From Alphaproteobacteria bacterium HGW-Alphaproteobacteria-13 (GTDB lineage: Bacteria > Pseudomonadota > Alphaproteobacteria > Sphingomonadales > Sphingomonadaceae), in contig PHEM01000011.1 in assembly GCA_002842935.1 (NCBI GenBank), positions 1 to 22,550 of the forward strand: 22,550 nt of DNA, read 5' to 3'. The notes under the pieces were generated by a model. The model did not search any database, was not told the DNA's origin, and was given only the letters and a program-made list of their open reading frames with translations. Position 1 is the first letter of the stretch. The number at the start of each line of letters is the position of its first letter. Positions 14,402 through 21,593 of the stretch are shown piece after piece. Position numbers and translations under genes: made by a program.

Positions 14402-14445
14402 CATCTTTTTTCGGCCTCGCCTTAATAAGCCGCGCCGCCGACCGT

Positions 14446-14466
14446 TAAAGCTGTCTGAACAGGCCG
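14446..14466 (+). promoter_or_regulatory. possible sigma-28 (FliA) promoter for flgMN
   Basis: TAAAG (14446-14450) is followed by GCCG (14463-14466), but only 13 bases separate TAAA from GCCG where the enterobacterial consensus has 15. The -10 half is incomplete. It lies 33 bp before flgM, where a FliA promoter would be expected. Weak candidate. Confidence 0.22.
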
Positions 14467-14498
14467 TCACTTTTTCGACGGCGGCGATGGAGGCAAAG

Positions 14499-14810
14499 AT
14501 GGCGAGTGACGACAAAATCACTCAAGTCGGCAGCATCGGCCGGACGAGTCCGGTTCGGAGTGTCGCGAGCCGGACCGATACGGCGGCGCCCACGGCGACG
14601 CGCGTGGCCGAGACGGCCCCCGCACCGCTGCCCGTCGCACGGCTGATCGGCCTGGCGCGGGAACTGAGCGAACAGCCGCCGCCGGTCGACCATGCGCGCA
14701 TATCGGCGCTGCGCAACGCGATCGCGAACGGCGCCTATGCCGTCGATGCGGCGCTGGTCGCAAAGGCGGTCACGCACTTCTATCGCGGCGGCGGCGGCGA
14801 GACCGCCTGA
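14499..14810 (+). CDS. flgM: anti-sigma-28 factor FlgM
   Basis: FlgM binds FliA (sigma-28) until it is exported through the completed hook, linking late gene expression to assembly. The 103-residue protein has a disordered Ala/Thr/Pro-rich N-terminus. The C-terminal sigma-binding helices are typical: HARISALRNAIANGAYAVDA, then AALVAKAVTHFY. ATG 14499 is 5 bases after GGAGG; ATG 14487 overlaps that site and is less likely. The stop overlaps the next gene by one base (TGATG). The FliA partner is encoded in the same window at 18140. Confidence 0.88.
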   Translation: MASDDKITQVGSIGRTSPVRSVASRTDTAAPTATRVAETAPAPLPVARLIGLARELSEQPPPVDHARISALRNAIANGAYAVDAALVAKAVTHFYRGGGGETA

Positions 14811-15115
14811 TGCTGGCCGGACTGGACGAAGTGCAGGCGCGGCTCGACGCGCTGACCGGCGCGCTGGGCGGGCAGGATGCCGGCGCGATCATCGCCGCGA
14901 CCGAGGCGCTGGCGGCGGCCGTCGTCCCGCTGGGCGACGCGGAGATCGCGCGCGACCAGGCGCCGCGCGCACAGACGCTGATCGGCAGCACGCTGGCGCA
15001 GCTGGAGGCCGCGGCGATCCGCGTCAACATCCTGAAGGACTGGACGCGTCAGAGGATTGACAGAAATCGCGAAATCCGCGGTATCGCCCTGCGGGGACCC
15101 GCCCTAACCTATTGA
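14810..15115 (+). CDS. flgN: FlgN-like flagellar export chaperone (putative)
   Basis: The 101-residue, mostly helical Ala/Leu-rich protein overlaps flgM by one base, the usual place of flgN. FlgN is a cytoplasmic chaperone for FlgK and FlgL before export. The C-terminal IRVNILKDWTRQRID, with its basic residues and the helix-breaking asparagine, resembles the end of short FlgN proteins. Sequence similarity is otherwise weak, as usual in this family, so the call rests on size, helical content and position. The gene contains a candidate activator site (15048-15061) for the next operon. Confidence 0.6.
   Translation: MLAGLDEVQARLDALTGALGGQDAGAIIAATEALAAAVVPLGDAEIARDQAPRAQTLIGSTLAQLEAAAIRVNILKDWTRQRIDRNREIRGIALRGPALTY
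15048..15061. promoter_or_regulatory. candidate enhancer site upstream of the flhA-fliA operon
   Basis: GTCAGAGGATTGAC has the GTCA-N6-TGAC form of the Pseudomonas FleQ box. It lies inside the end of the flgN-like gene, 86 bp upstream of the sigma-54 -24 element at 15148. That spacing is suitable for an enhancer acting by looping. Reversed, 10 of 14 bases agree with the flgB/flgA site. Confidence 0.42.
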
Positions 15116-15147
15116 TAACCCTATGCCCCGGGCCGGCTCCGGGGAAA

Positions 15148-15163
15148 TGGCACGATGATTGCT
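15148..15163 (+). promoter_or_regulatory. sigma-54 (-24/-12) promoter of the transglycosylase-flhA-fliA operon
   Basis: TGGCACGATGATTGCT fits TGGCAC-N5-TTGCW at every defined base. Predicted transcription start is near 15174. This decides the start of the next gene: an in-frame ATG at 15155 lies within the promoter, so ATG 15194 must be used. A GC hairpin (CCCCGG at 15126-15131 with CCGGGG at 15139-15144) lies just upstream and may separate this operon from flgMN. Confidence 0.9.
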
Positions 15164-15193
15164 TTTGGTCTGCTGAACAGCGGAACCAGGATC

Positions 15194-16030
15194 ATGAACG
15201 CCATCAACAACCCTGCCTCAGCCACGCGAATCGCCGCCCCGGTGATGGATGCGATGCAGAGCGCGTCGGCCCGCACGGGGATCGATTTCGACTATCTGGT
15301 CGATGTCGCCCGCGTCGAAAGCCGCTTCGATCCGACCGCGAAAGCCCCCACCTCTTCGGCGCGGGGCCTTTACCAGTTCACGCGCCAGACATGGCTTGAG
15401 ACGTTGCAGCGCCATGGCGCGAACCATGGTCTCGCCTGGGCCGCCGACGCGATCAGCCGCGACGGGTCGGGACGGCTGAGCGTCGGCGATCCCCAGCTTC
15501 GCGAGCAGATATTGGGCCTGCGCGACGACCCCGCCGCCGCCGCCGCGATGGCGGGCGCGCTGACCGCCGACAACCGCGACTATCTGGAAAGCCGCATCGG
15601 CCGGGGCGCCGAGCCGGTCGACCTCTATCTCGCCCATTTCCTGGGAAGCGGCGGCGCCGTCAAATTCCTGTCGGCGCTGGAAAGCGATCCCGGCCAGCCC
15701 GGCGCGCCGATGATGCCGGACGCGGCGGCCGCCAACCGTTCGGTCTTCTATGCCCCCGACGGCAGCATGCGCAGCCTTGCCGAAATCCGCGAACGCTTCC
15801 GCGCCAAGCTGGAAGAGGACGGACAGACCCTGATCTTCACGAATCCGTCCGCATCCTCCGGCTGGAGCGCCTCGGCGACGAGCTGGAGCGGCCGGGCGGA
15901 CGGAGCGCGCGGCGGCGGACGTCCGCCGCTGCAAATGATGGACATTCAGCCGATGCCGAAGAAATTGTCGATGGGCTTTGCCGCGGACGCCTATAGGCGG
16001 CTCGCCTCGCTGTCGGGAGGCGCCGCATGA
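15194..16030 (+). CDS. lytic transglycosylase (SLT domain), flagellum-associated
   Basis: The SLT fold cleaves peptidoglycan glycan strands. The 278-residue protein has the catalytic region at about 30-70: FDYLVDVARVESRFDPTA with Glu42 the likely catalytic acid, then SARGLYQFTRQTW (55-67). A second motif is YLAHFLGSGGAVKFL (145-159). The Gly/Ser-rich C-terminal third (about 215-250) is unassigned. No signal peptide or membrane helix is visible, so it may be exported through the flagellar apparatus like two-domain FlgJ. It is the first gene of a sigma-54-driven operon and overlaps flhA by ATGA. It may be the rod-specific hydrolase replacing the missing FlgJ domain, comparable in role to SltF of Rhodobacter or PleA of Caulobacter; that is inference. 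Confidence 0.82.
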   Translation: MNAINNPASATRIAAPVMDAMQSASARTGIDFDYLVDVARVESRFDPTAKAPTSSARGLYQFTRQTWLETLQRHGANHGLAWAADAISRDGSGRLSVGDPQLREQILGLRDDPAAAAAMAGALTADNRDYLESRIGRGAEPVDLYLAHFLGSGGAVKFLSALESDPGQPGAPMMPDAAAANRSVFYAPDGSMRSLAEIRERFRAKLEEDGQTLIFTNPSASSGWSASATSWSGRADGARGGGRPPLQMMDIQPMPKKLSMGFAADAYRRLASLSGGAA

Positions 16031-18150
16031 CCGCCGGGCTGAACGGCCGCAGCGCCGCGCGCATGGCGGGCGCCGCCGCGCTGCCCGCGGGGATGCTGAT
16101 CCTCGTCGCGCTGATGGTGATCCCGGTATCGCCACTGATCCTCGACATCAGCTTCATCCTCAACATCATGATCAGCCTGCTGATCCTGATGGTGGCGTTG
16201 CAGGCGTCGAAGCCGCTCGATTTTTCCGCCTTTCCGACCGTGCTGCTGCTCGCGACCCTGTTCCGCCTCGCGCTCAACGTCGCCTCGACGCGCGTCGTGC
16301 TGGTCCACGGCCACGAAGGCACGCATGCGGCAGGCAACGTCATCGAGGCGTTCGGCCAGGTGCTGATCGGCGGCGACTATGTGGTCGGCCTGTTCGTCTT
16401 CGTCGTGCTGATGATCATCAACCTGATCGTCATCACCAAGGGCGCGGGCCGCGTGTCCGAAGTGTCGGCACGCTTCACGCTCGACGCCCTGCCCGGCAAG
16501 CAGATGGCGATCGACGCCGATCTGAACGCCGGGCTGCTGACGCCCGAAGAAGCCAAGGCCCGGCGGCAGGAAGTCGCGACCGAGGCCGATTTCTATGGAT
16601 CGATGGACGGTGCGTCCAAATTCGTGAAGGGCGACGCGATCGCGGCCCTGCTGATCCTGTTCGTCAACATCATCGGCGGGCTGATCCTGGGCATGTTCAG
16701 CCACGGGCTGGGCTTTTCGGAAGCGGGCAGCACCTATGTCACGCTGGCGATCGGCGATGCGCTGGTCGCACAGATCCCCGCGCTGCTGCTGTCGATCGCC
16801 GCCGCCGCCATCGTCACCCGCGTCGCCTCGCCCTTCGACCTCTCCGGCCAGATCGGCAGCCAGTTCGCCTCGCCCGGCATCTGGATGGCGGTCGGCGGCA
16901 TCCTGTTCGTGCTGGGCCTGGTCCCCGCAATGCCGCAGATGCTGATCCTGCCCGCCGCCGCGCTGTGCTTTGCCATCGGCTGGCAGATGCGCCGCAACGC
17001 CGCCGAGGCACAGACCGCGCCCCCGCCCGCCGCGCCCGCGCCCGACCCGCACCATATCGACTGGGCCGACGTCAGCGACGTGGGCGCGTGCCAGCTGGAA
17101 ATCGGCTATGCGCTGGTCAGCCTTGTCGACGAGCGCAAGGGCGCGCCGCTGATGGGCCGCATCACCGGCATCCGCAAGCAATTGTCGAAGGAACTGGGCT
17201 TCGTCGTCCCGGCCGTGAAGGTCGCCGACGATTTGTCGCTGCCGGGCAATGTCTATCGCATCTCGGTCGCGGGCGTGATCGTCGGCGAGGACGAAGTCTT
17301 CCCCAACGAAATGCTCGCGCTCGATTCGGGCGATCTCGTCACCACGGTGCCGGGCCGCCCCTGCAAGGACCCGACCTTCGGACTCGACGCGATCTGGATT
17401 CCCAAGACGTCGCAGAACGACGCGATCGCGGCGGGCTATACCGTCGTCGATCCCGCGACCGTCGTCGCGACGCACCTCAACAACAGCATCATCGCATCGG
17501 CCGCCGAACTGTTCGGCATCGACGACGCGCAGGCGCTGCTCGACCATCTGAAGATGCATTATCCGCAGTTGGCGCAGAATCTGTCGCCGGGCGGCTATAC
17601 GCTGCCGCGCGTCGCGGCGCTGTGCAAGGCGCTGCTCGTCGAGCGCGTGCCGCTGCGCGATTTCCGCAAGATCGCGGAGGCGATGGTCTCGCTGATCGGC
17701 CAGCAGCTTGGCGACGGCGACTTGCTGGAGGCGGTGCGCCAGCGCATCGGCGCGCTGATCGTCCAGACCATCGTGCCGAGCCGGATGCCGCTGCCCGTCG
17801 TCACTTTCAGCCCCGAGATCGAAATGCTGCTGAACCAGTCCGTGCGGGCCAATCCCGGCGCCGAATGGCCGTTCGAGCACGGCATGGCGACGAAGATCAT
17901 CGGCGAGATCGGCCAGGCGGTCGAACCGCTGCTGCTCCAGACGCGCAGCTTCGCGCTCGTCGTCTCGCCGCTGTGCCGCGCGGCGCTGTCGCGGCTGGTG
18001 CGCGCGACCTTCCCCGACGTCGCCGTGATTTCCTACCTCGAGATTCCGGCGAGCAAACAGACAGAGATCGTCGCGACGATCGGCGGCGAGCTGCCCCGCC
18101 TCGCGACGGGCATCAACGCCCAGATGGAGGACCAACCCCATGAAGATTGA
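16027..18150 (+). CDS. flhA: flagellar biosynthesis (export) protein FlhA
   Basis: FlhA is the large export-gate protein of the flagellar type III apparatus in the inner membrane. The 707 residues match the family (692-710). The N-terminal half has about eight helices (22-320) with the conserved LFRLALNVASTRVVLVHGHE (78-97). The FHIPEP signature RFTLDALPGKQMAIDADLNA is at 149-168, and KGDA with Asp203 aligns with the essential Asp208 of Salmonella. A Pro/Ala linker (331-340) leads to the cytoplasmic ring domain, which docks chaperone-substrate complexes. It overlaps the transglycosylase gene by 4 bases and fliA by 11. The usual partner flhB is not in the window. Confidence 0.97.
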   Translation: MTAGLNGRSAARMAGAAALPAGMLILVALMVIPVSPLILDISFILNIMISLLILMVALQASKPLDFSAFPTVLLLATLFRLALNVASTRVVLVHGHEGTHAAGNVIEAFGQVLIGGDYVVGLFVFVVLMIINLIVITKGAGRVSEVSARFTLDALPGKQMAIDADLNAGLLTPEEAKARRQEVATEADFYGSMDGASKFVKGDAIAALLILFVNIIGGLILGMFSHGLGFSEAGSTYVTLAIGDALVAQIPALLLSIAAAAIVTRVASPFDLSGQIGSQFASPGIWMAVGGILFVLGLVPAMPQMLILPAAALCFAIGWQMRRNAAEAQTAPPPAAPAPDPHHIDWADVSDVGACQLEIGYALVSLVDERKGAPLMGRITGIRKQLSKELGFVVPAVKVADDLSLPGNVYRISVAGVIVGEDEVFPNEMLALDSGDLVTTVPGRPCKDPTFGLDAIWIPKTSQNDAIAAGYTVVDPATVVATHLNNSIIASAAELFGIDDAQALLDHLKMHYPQLAQNLSPGGYTLPRVAALCKALLVERVPLRDFRKIAEAMVSLIGQQLGDGDLLEAVRQRIGALIVQTIVPSRMPLPVVTFSPEIEMLLNQSVRANPGAEWPFEHGMATKIIGEIGQAVEPLLLQTRSFALVVSPLCRAALSRLVRATFPDVAVISYLEIPASKQTEIVATIGGELPRLATGINAQMEDQPHED

Positions 18151-18886
18151 GCCAGCCGAGCAATTCTCCGGCACGGCAAACAGCGCGCTGCGCCCGCACG
18201 GCTATGCGGGCAGCGCCGACACGCTGATCGCCGAATATACGCCGCTGGTCCGCAAGATCGCCTGGCAGGTCTTTTCCCGCGTCGCGCGGACGAGCGAACT
18301 GGACGATTTGATCCAGGTCGGGCTGATCGCGCTGATCGAGGCGGCGCGCCAATATGAGGAGCGCGGCTTTGCCTTTGCCACTTATGCGACGACGCGCATC
18401 CGCGGCGCGATGATCGACCAACTGCGCCGCGAGGCCGATGTCGGCCGCTCCGCCATGGCCGCCGCCCGGCGGATACAGGCCGTGCGCGCGCAGCTGGAAC
18501 AGCAGTTGCGGCGCGCACCGACGCCCGCCGAGATGGCCGAGGCGATGGAGATGTCGGCGGAGGATTATTTCGCGCTGGAACGCAGCGCGCTGCACGGCCG
18601 ATCGACCTCGCTCGACGAGATGATGGAGAACGGCACCTTCCTGCTCGCCGACGAGCGTCCCGGCGCGAGTGAAGCCTTTGAGCAGGACGATCTGCTGGAG
18701 GCGCTGCGCATCTGCATCGCCCGCCTGTCGGAGCGCGAGCAGCTGGTGCTGCAACTCTATTTCTTCGAGGAGCTGAATCTCCACGAAATCGGCCTGACGC
18801 TCGACGTCAGCGCGGCGCGCGTCTGCCAGATCAAGCGCGACGCCATGGCGAAAGTCGACCGCATGATGCGCGAGATGACCGAATAG
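18140..18886 (+). CDS. fliA: RNA polymerase sigma-28 factor FliA
   Basis: FliA directs transcription of late flagellar genes and is held inactive by FlgM. The 248-residue protein has region 2 at about 29-97, with ELDDLIQVGLIALIEAARQY and the -10-recognising FATYATTRIRGAMIDQLRR. Region 3 is at 105-150 and region 4 at about 196-245, with the HTH in LNLHEIGLTLDVSAARVCQ. The length matches E. coli FliA (239). GGAGG at 18126-18130 is 9 bases before ATG 18140. The gene overlaps flhA by 11 bases, with no flhF or fleN between them as there is in Pseudomonas. Confidence 0.95.
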   Translation: MKIEPAEQFSGTANSALRPHGYAGSADTLIAEYTPLVRKIAWQVFSRVARTSELDDLIQVGLIALIEAARQYEERGFAFATYATTRIRGAMIDQLRREADVGRSAMAAARRIQAVRAQLEQQLRRAPTPAEMAEAMEMSAEDYFALERSALHGRSTSLDEMMENGTFLLADERPGASEAFEQDDLLEALRICIARLSEREQLVLQLYFFEELNLHEIGLTLDVSAARVCQIKRDAMAKVDRMMREMTE

Positions 18887-18925
18887 AGCGCATGTCCCCG
18901 ATGGGGATGGGCCTTCAGCGGCGCG

Positions 18926-19738
18926 TCAGCCCAACGATCCCACGCAGTCGAAGGCGCGGTCGCTTCCATCGTCGATCGTCCACATGCGGTTCGCCGTCTC
19001 GAGATAGCGGCGCCAATGCTCCGCCGCGGCCGCAGGCTCATCCGCCGCTATCAGACCCTGCAATTTATGATAGGCGTCGAGCGCTGCCGCGTCCCGCGCG
19101 GCGCGGCGGGCCAGTTCCTGTGGCCAGCGTTGATAGAACAGCTGCCGATGCTGTGCACAGAGCGCCTGAAGCATTTCGTTGAAAAACAGGATCGTCTGGT
19201 TTCGCGCCGCCCCCGCCAGCCCGTCGTGAAAGGCTTTTTGCGCGCCCGCGAAAGCGTCGGCATCGCCCGCGCCAAGCGCCGCCGCCATGTCCGCCAGCGG
19301 TGCGCGCAGCGCGGCGCCAAGCGCCGGTCCGCCTTCGATTGCGGCGATCACGTCCAGTTCGAAGGCCATTCTGGCGTCATAGAGATCGGCGGCCGTCGTT
19401 CCTTCGAATTGCAGCACCAGTGCGGCGTATCGCGCGGCCCTTTCCGCCGACGGGCTGCGGATCAGCGCCCCCTGCCGGGCGCCCGGCGCGACGGCGATCA
19501 GCCCCTCGGCCTCCAGCACGCGCAGCGCATCCCGCAGCGCCTGCCGCGGATAGCCGTAATGCCGGACCAGCTCGATCTCGGTCGGCAAGTGCGAACCCGC
19601 CGCCAATTGCCCTCGGACGATCTGGGCGCGAAGGCTGACGGCGATGCAGTCGCCGTGACGCATGGCGGCCGCGAACGGCGGCGGAAAGCGGTCGACACGC
19701 CGGTCCGCGCCTGCCGGAATATCTTGCCTGGTCGGCAT
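18926..19738 (-). CDS. GntR-family (FCD/FadR subfamily) transcriptional regulator
   Basis: A 270-residue repressor or activator responding to a small acid or acyl-CoA-type ligand. The N-terminal winged HTH (about 30-95) contains LRAQIVRGQLAAGSHLPTE and the recognition region HYGYPRQALRDALRVLEAEG. The C-terminal FCD domain (about 115-245) has the candidate metal-binding DLYDARMAFELD and later histidines in AFHDGLA and EHWRRYLE. ATG 19738 follows a very strong GGAGGGAGG ribosome site. It is divergent from the SnoaL/MaoC/CaiB genes across 231 AT-rich bases with two perfect palindromes, so it most likely controls that module. It converges on fliA, 39 bp away. The ligand is not deducible. Confidence 0.87.
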   Translation of the reverse strand: MPTRQDIPAGADRRVDRFPPPFAAAMRHGDCIAVSLRAQIVRGQLAAGSHLPTEIELVRHYGYPRQALRDALRVLEAEGLIAVAPGARQGALIRSPSAERAARYAALVLQFEGTTAADLYDARMAFELDVIAAIEGGPALGAALRAPLADMAAALGAGDADAFAGAQKAFHDGLAGAARNQTILFFNEMLQALCAQHRQLFYQRWPQELARRAARDAAALDAYHKLQGLIAADEPAAAAEHWRRYLETANRMWTIDDGSDRAFDCVGSLG

Positions 19739-19763
19739 CGGATCCTCCCTCCTCGCCGCGATG

Positions 19764-19773
19764 GTTGGCCAAC
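19764..19773. promoter_or_regulatory. palindrome near the GntR start (operator candidate)
   Basis: GTTGGCCAAC is a perfect 10-bp palindrome 25 bp upstream of the GntR regulator start. It could be an autoregulatory site, but short palindromes of this kind arise by chance. Confidence 0.25.
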
Positions 19774-19780
19774 AGCATAG

Positions 19781-19793
19781 TGATTGTCAATCA
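19781..19793. promoter_or_regulatory. GntR operator candidate (13-bp perfect palindrome)
   Basis: TGATTG-T-CAATCA is a perfect inverted repeat in the AT-rich gap between the GntR regulator and the divergent catabolic genes. FCD-type GntR proteins typically bind short palindromes of similar size (TNGT-N1-3-ACNA), though this one is not an exact match. Position suggests control of the regulator and perhaps of both directions. Confidence 0.4.
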
Positions 19794-19969
19794 TCGTTTT
19801 AATTCTAGAAGAAATTCACAAGACCTTCACGACGGCATTCATCCTATTTTTACCATAAAAATAGAGGATATTGATGATCTATGTCATGATTGCATCGCGC
19901 CCTCGGAAACCGACGATCCATTGACCAACAGTTATAAATCGTAGATTGGTAATAATATGGGAGCGAAGC

Positions 19970-20449
19970 ATGAGCGATCGGGAAGCGTTGCACGCGCGCA
20001 TTCAGGCGCTGGAGGATGCGGCCGATATCGCCCGGCTCAAGGCGGCCTATTGCGCGGCGTGCGACGCCGATCATGACGGCGAAGCGGTCAGCCGGCTGTT
20101 CGTTCCCGATGGGCGCTGGATCGCGCGCGGCAAGTTCATGCTGGAAGGGCGCGACGCCATTCGCGCCTATTTCGACGGCATCCGGCAAAGCGGGCGCATC
20201 CGGGCCTCCAGTCACATGATCGGCAATCCCGAGATCAGCGTGGAAGGCGATCGCGCACGGGGGCGATGGCACCTGCTCATGCTCTACGAGGGACCGAATG
20301 AGCGGGGCGAACGGGCCTTTTTCCGTATCATCGCCCGATATGACGATATGTTCGTGCGGGCCGGAGGCGCATGGCGGTTCCAATCGCTCCAGACCAGCGC
20401 GACGGCGCATGACGAATATCTTTGCGGCCCGTCCCGCCTGACGCCCTGA
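19970..20449 (+). CDS. SnoaL-like / NTF2-fold protein
   Basis: A 159-residue protein of the nuclear transport factor 2-like superfamily (SnoaL_4 style). It starts with a helix (REALHARIQALEDAADIARL) followed by AAYCAACDADHDGEAVSRLF and VPDGRWIARGKFMLEGRDAI. That is the usual helix and first-strand pattern of small cone-shaped barrel enzymes such as dehydratases or isomerases. HMIGNPEISVEGDRARGRW (82-100) is the typical central strand. His35 or His82 might be catalytic, but I cannot assign a reaction. ATG 19970 has GGGAG seven bases upstream. It heads the plus-strand module with the MaoC and CaiB genes, so an acyl-CoA or ring-compound substrate is likely. Confidence 0.75.
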   Translation: MSDREALHARIQALEDAADIARLKAAYCAACDADHDGEAVSRLFVPDGRWIARGKFMLEGRDAIRAYFDGIRQSGRIRASSHMIGNPEISVEGDRARGRWHLLMLYEGPNERGERAFFRIIARYDDMFVRAGGAWRFQSLQTSATAHDEYLCGPSRLTP

Positions 20450-20613
20450 CCCGGCCGGATTTTTCGCGATGCTTTTCCGCCGGATGACCTATGGCCTCCC
20501 GCACCAACTTCATCGCATCTGTAATGACAGGACCGGCACGGGCTTTGCCGTCTTGCCGCTCGCCCGCGAACATCGCATCGCAAGCAGTGTGGCGACAGCA
20601 GGAGAGGGAAGCC

Positions 20614-21111
20614 GTGGCGAACGATGTGCGAGCGCGAGCGAAGCTTTGGGCCAAGGGAAGGCTTTTCGAGGATTTCCACGAAGGGCAGCGGTTCGAACAT
20701 CATTGGGGACGGACGATATCGGAAAGCGATACGGTGCTGTTCTCCACGCTGACGCTGTCCTTCAACCCGCTCTATTTCAACCGCAGCTATGCGATCGCCC
20801 ACGACCATCCCGACATCGTCGTCAATCCGCAGCTCGTCTTCAACGTCGTGCTCGGCCTGACGGTCGAGGATTGCAGCGAGATCGGCGGGCCGTTCCTGGG
20901 CGTGTTCGACCTCGATTATCATCGCCCGGTCTATCCGGGCATCACCCTGCGCGCGCGCAGCGAGACGGTCGAGACGCGCCTGTCGGCCAGCAATCCGGCG
21001 AACGGCATCGTCACTTGGGAAACGGAAGGCGTCGACGACGCAGGGGAGCGGGTCGTGTCCTTCCGCCGGTCGAACCTGGTCGCGCGGCGCCATCCCGAAG
21101 GAGCGAACTGA
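20614..21111 (+). CDS. MaoC-like acyl-CoA hydratase/dehydratase, subunit 1
   Basis: A 165-residue hot-dog-fold protein of the MaoC family, which hydrates 2-enoyl-CoA thioesters. Typical features are LFEDFHEGQRFEHHWGRTIS (17-36), LTLSFNPLYFNRSYA (46-60), a central VVNPQLVFNVVLGLTVED and DYHRPVYPGITLRARSE. In hydratase-2 enzymes the motif is G-D-x-N-P-L-H. Here the Asp is Ser49 and the His is Tyr54, so canonical catalysis is not expected from this subunit alone. The GTG at 20614 is preferred because GGAGAGGGAAG precedes it; an ATG at 20491 would add 41 residues without family similarity. It overlaps the next gene by one base (TGATG), which suggests a heteromeric enzyme. Confidence 0.82.
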   Translation: MANDVRARAKLWAKGRLFEDFHEGQRFEHHWGRTISESDTVLFSTLTLSFNPLYFNRSYAIAHDHPDIVVNPQLVFNVVLGLTVEDCSEIGGPFLGVFDLDYHRPVYPGITLRARSETVETRLSASNPANGIVTWETEGVDDAGERVVSFRRSNLVARRHPEGAN

Positions 21112-21593
21112 TGGACAAGCTGTCGAGCCTGACGGGCGCCGCCAACTATTTCGAGGATTTCGCGGTCGGCGACGCCATCCGCCACCAGCGGGGCAAGACC
21201 ATCACGCCGCTCGAGAATGTCCTCATCACCAACATGGTGATGAACACCGCGCAGGGGCATTTCAACGAGCATCATATGGCGAATTCGCCGTTCAAGAAGA
21301 TATTGTCCTATGGCGGCGTCAATTTCTCGATGGTGCTGGGGCTGGCGTCGCAGGATTGCTGCGAAAATGCGTTGGCCGAACTGCGGCTCGACAAGATCCG
21401 GCTGACGAAGTCGGTTACGCACGGCGATACGCTCTATGCCTTTTCGGAAGTGCTGGAAAAGCGCGATGCCGACCGCGAGGACGCGGGCATCGTGGTTTTC
21501 AGGCATTATGGCTATAACCAGCATGACGAACTGGTCGCCGAGGTCGAGCGCACCGTGCTGCTGAAGCGCAAGAGCCATTGGGGTGATCGGTGA
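21111..21593 (+). CDS. MaoC-like acyl-CoA hydratase/dehydratase, subunit 2
   Basis: A 160-residue MaoC-family hot-dog protein encoded directly after its paralogue. It shows NYFEDFAVGDAIRHQRGKTI (12-31), then MVMNTAQGHFNEHHMA (42-57), YGGVNFSMVLGLASQDCCEN and the strand VTHGDTLYAFSEVLE. Aligned by hand with the hydratase-2 motif, His50 is kept but the Asp is Asn45. The two subunits are probably partners, as in two-gene MaoC heterodimers. The ATG overlaps the previous stop, and its own stop overlaps the CaiB-type gene (GTGA), so three genes are translationally coupled. The substrate is unknown; the order MaoC-MaoC-CoA transferase recalls C4/C5 or side-chain acyl-CoA degradation. Confidence 0.82.
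   Translation: MDKLSSLTGAANYFEDFAVGDAIRHQRGKTITPLENVLITNMVMNTAQGHFNEHHMANSPFKKILSYGGVNFSMVLGLASQDCCENALAELRLDKIRLTKSVTHGDTLYAFSEVLEKRDADREDAGIVVFRHYGYNQHDELVAEVERTVLLKRKSHWGDR

Noticed and set aside
15155..15193. Upstream ATG extending the transglycosylase by 13 residues
   Set aside because: It lies inside the sigma-54 -12 region, upstream of the predicted transcription start.
15991..18174. 727-codon open frame antisense to flhA
   Set aside because: The sense frame encodes an unmistakable FlhA; the antisense product is His/Asp/Arg/Gln-rich low-complexity sequence typical of GC-rich shadows.
20491..20613. N-terminal extension of MaoC subunit 1 from ATG 20491
   Set aside because: The 41 added residues show no MaoC similarity, whereas GTG 20614 has a strong ribosome site and starts just before the conserved domain.
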